Positions 7,146 through 10,713 of a stretch of DNA of 10,713 bases are shown here, in pieces. Location: NCBI GenBank assembly GCA_900771045.1, contig CAAGMM010000021.1:1-10713 (forward strand), read 5' to 3'. Position numbers and translations under genes: made by a program. The number at the start of each line of letters is the position of its first letter. Positions within the stretch are counted from its first letter, which is position 1. The notes under the pieces are model-generated. The model had not been told where the DNA came from, did no database searches, and worked only from the letters and a program-made list of their open reading frames with translations. This DNA is from Bacteroidales bacterium (GTDB taxonomy: Bacteria; Bacteroidota; Bacteroidia; Bacteroidales; F082).

Positions 7146-7679
7146 ATGAAGGGTATATTATTCATTTTGGCATTGCTCACCGTCTTCAACGCCGACATCA
7201 CGGCGCAAGTCGGAAGAGTGAGGGTCTTTAAAGATTCGAGAATCAACAAAATCGTTGACAAACAGAGGGAAATATGTTCTTCCGACAACACGATAGACGG
7301 CTTCAGGGTGCAGATTTTTATGGACAGCGGCAACGATGCCCTTGACGAAGCGGAAGCGGTTATGAAGGATTTTTCGGATAATTTTCCGCTCGTCCAAGCG
7401 TACCTCGTCTTCGGACAGCCCTACTACAGAGTGCGCGTGGGAGACTTCCGCACGAGACTCGAGGCCGAGAAACTTCACCTTATTTTAAAGGAGAAGTATC
7501 CGAAAGCCTTTGTCACAGCCGACAAAATTCAGCTTCCGGAAGTGGATTTGTGCATAGAACAAGACGATTCGCCTGATGAATCATCAGAAGAAAACACCAT
7601 TGAAGAAGGAACGCCGAGCCTGCAGCAGACGACGAAGCCGGAGGCCGCAACTCCTTCCGACACTTATTACGGAGAATGA
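7146..7679 (+). CDS. Exported SPOR-domain protein
   Basis: The 177-residue protein starts with a Sec signal peptide (MKGILFILALLTVFNADITA, cut near residue 20). Residues ~51-131 fit a SPOR domain: a beta strand GFRVQIFMDSG, a helix over ALDEAEAVMKDF, strands around YLVFGQPYYRVRVGDFRTR, a second helix EAEKLHLILKEKYPKA and a final strand FVTADKIQLP. The YYRVRVGDF segment is the typical core of the family. SPOR domains bind denuded glycan strands of peptidoglycan, usually at division sites, so a periplasmic cell-wall role is inferred. The tail (132-177) is acidic and low in complexity, and probably disordered. The stop overlaps the next start (ATGA, 7676-7679), which implies translational coupling. 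No specific gene name can be assigned. Confidence 0.85.
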   Translation: MKGILFILALLTVFNADITAQVGRVRVFKDSRINKIVDKQREICSSDNTIDGFRVQIFMDSGNDALDEAEAVMKDFSDNFPLVQAYLVFGQPYYRVRVGDFRTRLEAEKLHLILKEKYPKAFVTADKIQLPEVDLCIEQDDSPDESSEENTIEEGTPSLQQTTKPEAATPSDTYYGE

Positions 7680-8137
7680 TGGAAAACGACAAAATGAAAG
7701 AGAAATTCGGTGAGCTCGTCAGACTCATCAGGATATTTGCCGAGAAACACCCCGGAGAGGAGGTCCTGCCCGGCCTCGACACCAACAACCCTATGTTCAA
7801 AATGCTGATTTCCAACTTTGAAAACATAAAAGACAGAGTCGATTTCCGCATTATGGGGTTGATGGGCGAACAGATGCCCAACGACATCATCGACGACTTA
7901 ATCGCTGACCTGAGAGGTCGTCTCGGCACCGATGCGGACGTCGTGAAAACCAGCAAAATCACGACAGAGATAGAAAAAAAAGAGAAAGACTATAACGAAC
8001 TCCCAACGGCGCAAAACCACGAGGCCCTCCTCGAAGCCATCGACAAACAACTGAAAAACAAAGACCTTTCAATGAAGGAGATCGACACCCTTCTTGACAA
8101 GAGGATGGAGATTCAAAATATCATTTCGTCAAAATAA
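7676..8137 (+). CDS. Unrecognised helical cytoplasmic protein coupled to the SPOR gene
   Basis: I do not recognise a family. The 153-residue product (or 152 if the second ATG at 7679 is used) has no signal peptide, no membrane segment and no Cys or Trp. It is highly charged and predicted by eye to be mostly helical. The N-terminal part (~5-85) includes LVRLIRIFAEKHPGEEVLPG and NPMFKMLISNFENIKDRVDF. The C-terminal part (~105-150) is Lys/Glu-rich and could form a helical hairpin or short coiled coil (EKKEKDYNELPTAQNHEALL, KEIDTLLDKRMEIQNII). GGAGA lies directly before the start. The ATGA overlap with the SPOR gene argues that it is truly translated and functionally linked to it. The next gene begins 37 bp downstream. 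Confidence 0.75.
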   Translation: MMENDKMKEKFGELVRLIRIFAEKHPGEEVLPGLDTNNPMFKMLISNFENIKDRVDFRIMGLMGEQMPNDIIDDLIADLRGRLGTDADVVKTSKITTEIEKKEKDYNELPTAQNHEALLEAIDKQLKNKDLSMKEIDTLLDKRMEIQNIISSK

Positions 8138-8174
8138 AAACACTTTTTTCACGTTAAGAATAAAAAAATCAGAT

Positions 8175-8852
8175 ATGAATAAGAACATTTTACTTGTTTT
8201 AGTTTTATTTTTGAACATCGGTTTCACAAAGGCGCAGGAAAGGCCGCAGCTTATAACAGACCGGACTAACGGCAAAGTGACACTCGGCTTTGACCTGTTC
8301 ACCGACATTCCGACGGGTGAAAAATACGACAACTTCAATTTGAGGACGATCAACCAGGGCGTTGACGGATTTTTGACGTACAACTTCAAAATCGCCGACA
8401 CGAAGCACACTTTTTCGGCCGGTATAGGCTTCACGGCGCACAATTTCTATATGAAAAAAGCCTACGTCGCTGATCCATACGCTGAAATCACCGTTTTCGA
8501 CACTGTCGCCGATATGAACCGCAGCAAGATAAACGTGTTTTACGGCGACATCCCGCTTGAGGTCAACTTCCGCATCGCCGACAAGTTCAAAATCGGCATC
8601 GGGTTCAAAGTGGGGTTCAAACTCGGCGCGAAGACGAAGTTCATCGGCACGATTCCCGGGACGAACGACGACGTCCGTATGAAATACAACAGAATAAGCA
8701 ATGTCGAGAGTATGTCGTACAGCGCGACGCTGCGTGTTGCGTATCGCTGGGTTAACATCTTCGCCGCCTATCAGTTTTCGAGGACGTTCAAAGACGGCGC
8801 GGGACCGGAAATCAAACCGTTGTCGATAGGTATAGGGATAAGGCCGTTCTAA
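8175..8852 (+). CDS. Outer-membrane beta-barrel protein (PorT/OMP_b-brl-like)
   Basis: The ATG at 8175 is chosen because it begins a clear signal peptide (MNKNILLVLVLFLNIGFTKA, cut before or after Gln21). A frame-open start at 8094 would place 27 charged residues before that signal and overlap the upstream gene. The mature part has alternating-residue beta strands, such as KVTLGFDLFTDIP, GFLTYNFKIADTKHTFSAGI and FKIGIGFKVGFKLGAKTKF, then YSATLRVAYRWVNIFAAYQF, and ends GIGIRPF. A C-terminal Phe is typical of barrels handled by BamA. The 225-aa size suits an 8- to 10-strand barrel of the small Bacteroidota outer-membrane families. The substrate is unknown. It is probably cotranscribed with the two genes before it, since no promoter was seen in the 37-bp gap. 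Confidence 0.8.
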   Translation: MNKNILLVLVLFLNIGFTKAQERPQLITDRTNGKVTLGFDLFTDIPTGEKYDNFNLRTINQGVDGFLTYNFKIADTKHTFSAGIGFTAHNFYMKKAYVADPYAEITVFDTVADMNRSKINVFYGDIPLEVNFRIADKFKIGIGFKVGFKLGAKTKFIGTIPGTNDDVRMKYNRISNVESMSYSATLRVAYRWVNIFAAYQFSRTFKDGAGPEIKPLSIGIGIRPF

Positions 8853-10144
8853 CGTAATGCGAACACCTTTTTTATATCATCCACGCAGTCGAGTTTCTCC
8901 CATCCGAAGAACTCCGCGTTCTTGTATATTTTGCCGTCTTCGCGGAACGTCTCATCGTCTTCATACTTGACTTCCACCTTTTGTATATATGGCGTCCTTC
9001 CGAAATGTCCATACGAAGCCGTCGGTTCGAAGATGGGATTCGTCAGTCCGAAGCGTTTCACGATGGAATAAGGCCTGAGGTCGAAGATGTCTTTCAGACG
9101 TTCCGCTATCTCGCCGTCGCTCATTTTCCCACCATTTTCACTGATAATGTGCGCAGTGCCGTTTGTATTGACATAGAATCCGACAGGTTGAGCCACTCCG
9201 ATGGCGTATGCTATTTGCACGAGGGCCTCGTCGCACACTCCGGCGGCGACGATGTTTTTGGCTATATGTCGTGCGGCGTATGCTGCCGAGCGGTCAACTT
9301 TCGACGAGTCTTTCCCCGAAAACGCGCCGCCCCCGTGAGCGCCGCGGCCGCCGTAAGTGTCAACGATAATCTTGCGTCCGGTGAGGCCGGTATCGCCGTG
9401 AGGGCCGCCGATCACGAACTTGCCCGTCGGGTTGACGAAGAGCTTCATATCGTCTTTGAAGAGGAGCCGGATGCGTCGCGGCAGGCATTTCTTCACCCTC
9501 GGGATGAGAACCGTCTCGACGTCGTGCCTTATTGCGGCGAGCATTGCGTCGTCGTCATCCATAAACTCGTCGTGCTGCGTCGAGATGACGACGGTATCGA
9601 TGCGCAGAGGTTTCCAGCCGGGGCCGTATTCCACAGTGACCTGTGATTTCGCGTCAGGACGGAGATATTTCATTTTTCTGCCTTCGCGGCGGATTGCCGA
9701 GAGTTCACGGAGAAAGATGTGTGACAGTTCTATTGTCAGAGGCATGAAGTCGTCCGTCTCGCGGCAGGCGAAACCGAACATCATGCCCTGGTCGCCGGCA
9801 CCCTGGTCTTCCATATTGGTACGTACGACGCCGCGGTTTATGTCCTGCGACTGTCCGTGGATTGCCGACAAAAGGCCGCACGACTTGCTGTCGAACTGAT
9901 ATTCCGCTTTCGTATAGCCTATTCTGTCGATGACGCCGCGAGCGATTTTGTGAATATCGGCCCAGCCTTCCGAACGCACTTCCCCGGCGACGAAGACGAG
10001 CCCCGTCGTCACGAGGGTCTCGCACGCCACCTTGGAGTTCTTGTCCTGACGAAGCATCTCGTCAAGGACGGCGTCCGAAATCTGGTCGGCTATTTTGTCG
10101 GGATGACCTTCCGACACTGATTCTGAAGTAAAAAAATAACTCAT
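8849..10144 (-). CDS. metK: S-adenosylmethionine synthetase (methionine adenosyltransferase)
   Basis: The enzyme makes S-adenosylmethionine from methionine and ATP. The ATG at 10144 gives 431 aa starting MSYFFTSESVSEGHPDK, the conserved MetK N-terminus with the ATP-contacting His14 in GHPDK (13-17). GAGDQG (115-120) is the methionine-binding loop signature. FVIGGPHGDTGLTGRK and GGGAFSGKDSSKVDRSAAYA hold the phosphate-, Mg- and K-binding residues. No catalytic residue appears missing. Upstream in-frame codons to 10237 are open but lie over the aptamer and are not expected to be coding. The stop codon overlaps the stop of the convergent barrel gene by 4 bp (8849-8852). Upstream lie a candidate SAM-II riboswitch and a 24-codon frame ending in ATGA on this start, so product feedback is likely. 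Confidence 0.97.
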   Translation of the reverse strand: MSYFFTSESVSEGHPDKIADQISDAVLDEMLRQDKNSKVACETLVTTGLVFVAGEVRSEGWADIHKIARGVIDRIGYTKAEYQFDSKSCGLLSAIHGQSQDINRGVVRTNMEDQGAGDQGMMFGFACRETDDFMPLTIELSHIFLRELSAIRREGRKMKYLRPDAKSQVTVEYGPGWKPLRIDTVVISTQHDEFMDDDDAMLAAIRHDVETVLIPRVKKCLPRRIRLLFKDDMKLFVNPTGKFVIGGPHGDTGLTGRKIIVDTYGGRGAHGGGAFSGKDSSKVDRSAAYAARHIAKNIVAAGVCDEALVQIAYAIGVAQPVGFYVNTNGTAHIISENGGKMSDGEIAERLKDIFDLRPYSIVKRFGLTNPIFEPTASYGHFGRTPYIQKVEVKYEDDETFREDGKIYKNAEFFGWEKLDCVDDIKKVFALR

Positions 10145-10215
10145 AACAAATTGACTTTCAATAATAACAAATCGGAAAGCACTTGTGATTGGGATAAGGG
10201 AAAATGTTTTAGCAT
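10141..10215 (-). CDS. Candidate 24-codon leader ORF overlapping metK start
   Basis: From the ATG at 10215 the minus strand encodes MLKHFPLSQSQVLSDLLLLK and then VNLL, ending at TGA (10143-10141). The stop overlaps the metK start as ATGA (10144-10141), the arrangement typical of termination-reinitiation coupling. A purine-rich GAGAAAAA precedes the ATG and could serve as a weak ribosome-binding site, while metK itself has no such site. The start codon sits inside the 3' strand of the predicted SAM-II aptamer, so SAM binding could block its translation. No similarity to a known protein is recognised, and the peptide has no Met codon run or attenuator-like composition beyond a Leu-rich end. The AUG may exist only because the aptamer needs an A-rich strand, a U and then GCUAAA. 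Confidence 0.4.
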   Translation of the reverse strand: MLKHFPLSQSQVLSDLLLLKVNLL

Positions 10216-10252
10216 TTTTTCTCGTGGTTGCAATCAATCAAATCTCTCCACA
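10204..10252 (-). promoter_or_regulatory. SAM-II riboswitch aptamer upstream of metK
   Basis: Reading the minus strand 5' to 3': GUGG (10251-10248) pairs with CCAC (10227-10224), plus a U-G closing pair (10252/10223), to form P1. The 20-nt loop contains GAUUUG (10244-10239) and UUGCA (10233-10229), both hallmarks of SAM-II. After P1 come an A-rich strand (10220-10215), then GCUAAA (10213-10208), the third hallmark. AUUU in the loop (10243-10240) can pair with AAAU (10217-10214), giving the pseudoknot of the family. The order and spacing resemble what I recall of alphaproteobacterial metA/metX SAM-II elements. The aptamer begins within a few nt of the predicted transcription start, and the gene downstream makes SAM. 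The related SAM-V class shares this core and cannot be fully excluded. About 60 nt separate the aptamer from the metK ATG, longer than usual for SAM-II. Confidence 0.8.
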
Positions 10253-10260
10253 TCTTTCCG

Positions 10261-10287
10261 CAAAGGTACGAAAAAAAATCATACAAA
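10261..10287 (-). promoter_or_regulatory. metK promoter
   Basis: On the minus strand TACCTTTG (10268-10261) matches the -7 consensus TAnnTTTG, with TTTG (10287-10284) 15 bp upstream, slightly short of the usual spacing. The predicted start near 10256 puts the SAM-II aptamer at the very 5' end of a leader of about 110 nt. Confidence 0.7.
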
Positions 10288-10399
10288 AACGACTATGGGC
10301 GAAAAAAAAAATCGAAAAGGGACATTGCCTACAGAGACAACCAGACAAGCTCTCCAAAATCATTGGAAAGCGACTCACGAAACCTGCTACAGTTAGTTC

Positions 10400-10416
10400 T
10401 ATAGGTGTGTCCTATA
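10400..10416. repeat. Small inverted repeat after the COG1915-like gene
   Basis: TATAGG (10400-10405) and CCTATA (10411-10416) are perfect inverted repeats with a 5-nt loop, 11 bp after the stop of the gene at the right edge. No T-run follows on either strand, so it is at best an imperfect terminator or an RNA 3'-end structure. The rest of 10288-10427 holds nothing else I can support. Confidence 0.3.
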
Positions 10417-10427
10417 AATTTATCCGA

Positions 10428-10713
10428 TCAGTATTTCAGTCCTAATCCGTCGGCGATGTTGCAGATGAAGTCTTGGACGTTTGTCACGATGCCTTTTGAC
10501 GACAGCGAGCCTCTGTCCGCGAGTTTGTTTATAACGAATTCCGAGACGTCGCAGACATAGAAATACGTTTGTCTGACGGTACCGTCTGGCATAACCCTGA
10601 ACGACGGCGTCATATTGCCGACGGCTATTGAATGCAGCATCGAGGCCATACTGATGACGGTCGTGGCTTTGCTGACATATTTTCTCATCGCGTCCTGAGC
10701 GTCGTAGCAGTTG
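10428..10713 (-). CDS. C-terminal part of a COG1915/TIGR00300-like (LOR/SDH-type) protein
   Basis: The reading frame is open from the right edge (NCYDAQDAMRKYVSKATTVI...) to a TGA at 10428, so this is the last 94 or so residues of a longer protein. An internal Met at 10688 is not taken as the start. The segment ASMLHSIAVGNMTPS, then YVCDVSEFVINKLADRGS and KGIVTNVQDFI, resembles the C-terminal end of COG1915/TIGR00300 proteins as I recall them (pattern: V-D-x-N/S-x-x-V-x-KLADRGS-x-x-x-GIVT-D/N-V). Some members carry ornithine cyclodeaminase activity (the C-terminal half of cyanobacterial AgrE) and are NAD-dependent. Activity in this organism is unknown. Only the C-terminus is visible and the family call rests on memory of the motif, so it is tentative. 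Confidence 0.55.
   Translation of the reverse strand, partial: NCYDAQDAMRKYVSKATTVISMASMLHSIAVGNMTPSFRVMPDGTVRQTYFYVCDVSEFVINKLADRGSLSSKGIVTNVQDFICNIADGLGLKY

Noticed and set aside
8094..8174. Upstream start for the barrel gene at 8094
   Set aside because: The 27 extra residues are charged and overlap the preceding gene; the ATG at 8175 begins a clear signal peptide.
8981..9646. Long plus-strand reading frame (221 codons) inside metK
   Set aside because: It is antisense to a fully conserved MetK and its product is rich in Arg, His and Asp runs typical of a shadow frame in GC-rich coding sequence, with no domain pattern.
10145..10237. N-terminal extension of metK to 10237
   Set aside because: It would add 31 residues before the conserved MSYFFTSESV start, run through the aptamer, and begin with a non-ATG codon.
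1..10713. CRISPR array, insertion sequence, phage or tRNA/rRNA genes
   Set aside because: No regularly spaced repeats, transposase-like frames, terminal inverted repeats, or cloverleaf or rRNA sequence were seen.

Overview
The window looks like chromosomal backbone of a Bacteroidota bacterium, probably order Bacteroidales. Four things point that way: the block rplM-rpsI-rpsB-tsf; a long (317 aa) NusB; a PorQ-type subunit of the type IX secretion system, which is restricted to this phylum; and promoters with the Bacteroidota -7 box TAnnTTTG, best seen before rplM as TTTG-N17-TATCTTTG. No phage, transposon, CRISPR array, tRNA or rRNA was seen.

Layout from left to right. Positions 1-1930 (minus) hold nusB followed 6 bp later by porQ, which runs off the left edge. 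Positions 1931-2207 hold the nusB promoter and the intrinsic terminator of the ribosomal operon. Positions 2208-5018 (minus) are the rplM-rpsI-rpsB-tsf operon with its promoter and a short AT-rich leader. Positions 5080-7067 (minus) are ruvB (Holliday junction motor) followed closely by queG (last step of queuosine synthesis). A short divergent promoter region (7068-7145) separates these from a plus-strand cluster at 7146-8852: an exported SPOR-domain protein, an unrecognised helical cytoplasmic protein that overlaps it by ATGA, and an exported outer-membrane beta-barrel protein. metK (minus, 8849-10144) meets this cluster tail to tail with a 4-bp overlap. The window ends in the 3' part of a gene resembling the COG1915/TIGR00300 (LOR/SDH-like) family.

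The most interesting region is the metK leader (10141-10288). Directly after a Bacteroidota promoter, the transcript begins with a sequence that matches the SAM-II riboswitch core: a GUGG/CCAC stem, GAUUUG and UUGCA in the loop, then an A-rich strand and GCUAAA. Since metK makes S-adenosylmethionine, this suggests direct product feedback. A 24-codon reading frame starts with an AUG inside the aptamer's 3' strand, and its UGA stop overlaps the metK AUG as AUGA. This suggests a model in which SAM folding hides the start of a leader peptide and metK follows by translational coupling. The aptamer match is well supported by eye. The coupling model is inference, and the aptamer sequence itself could produce the AUG by chance.
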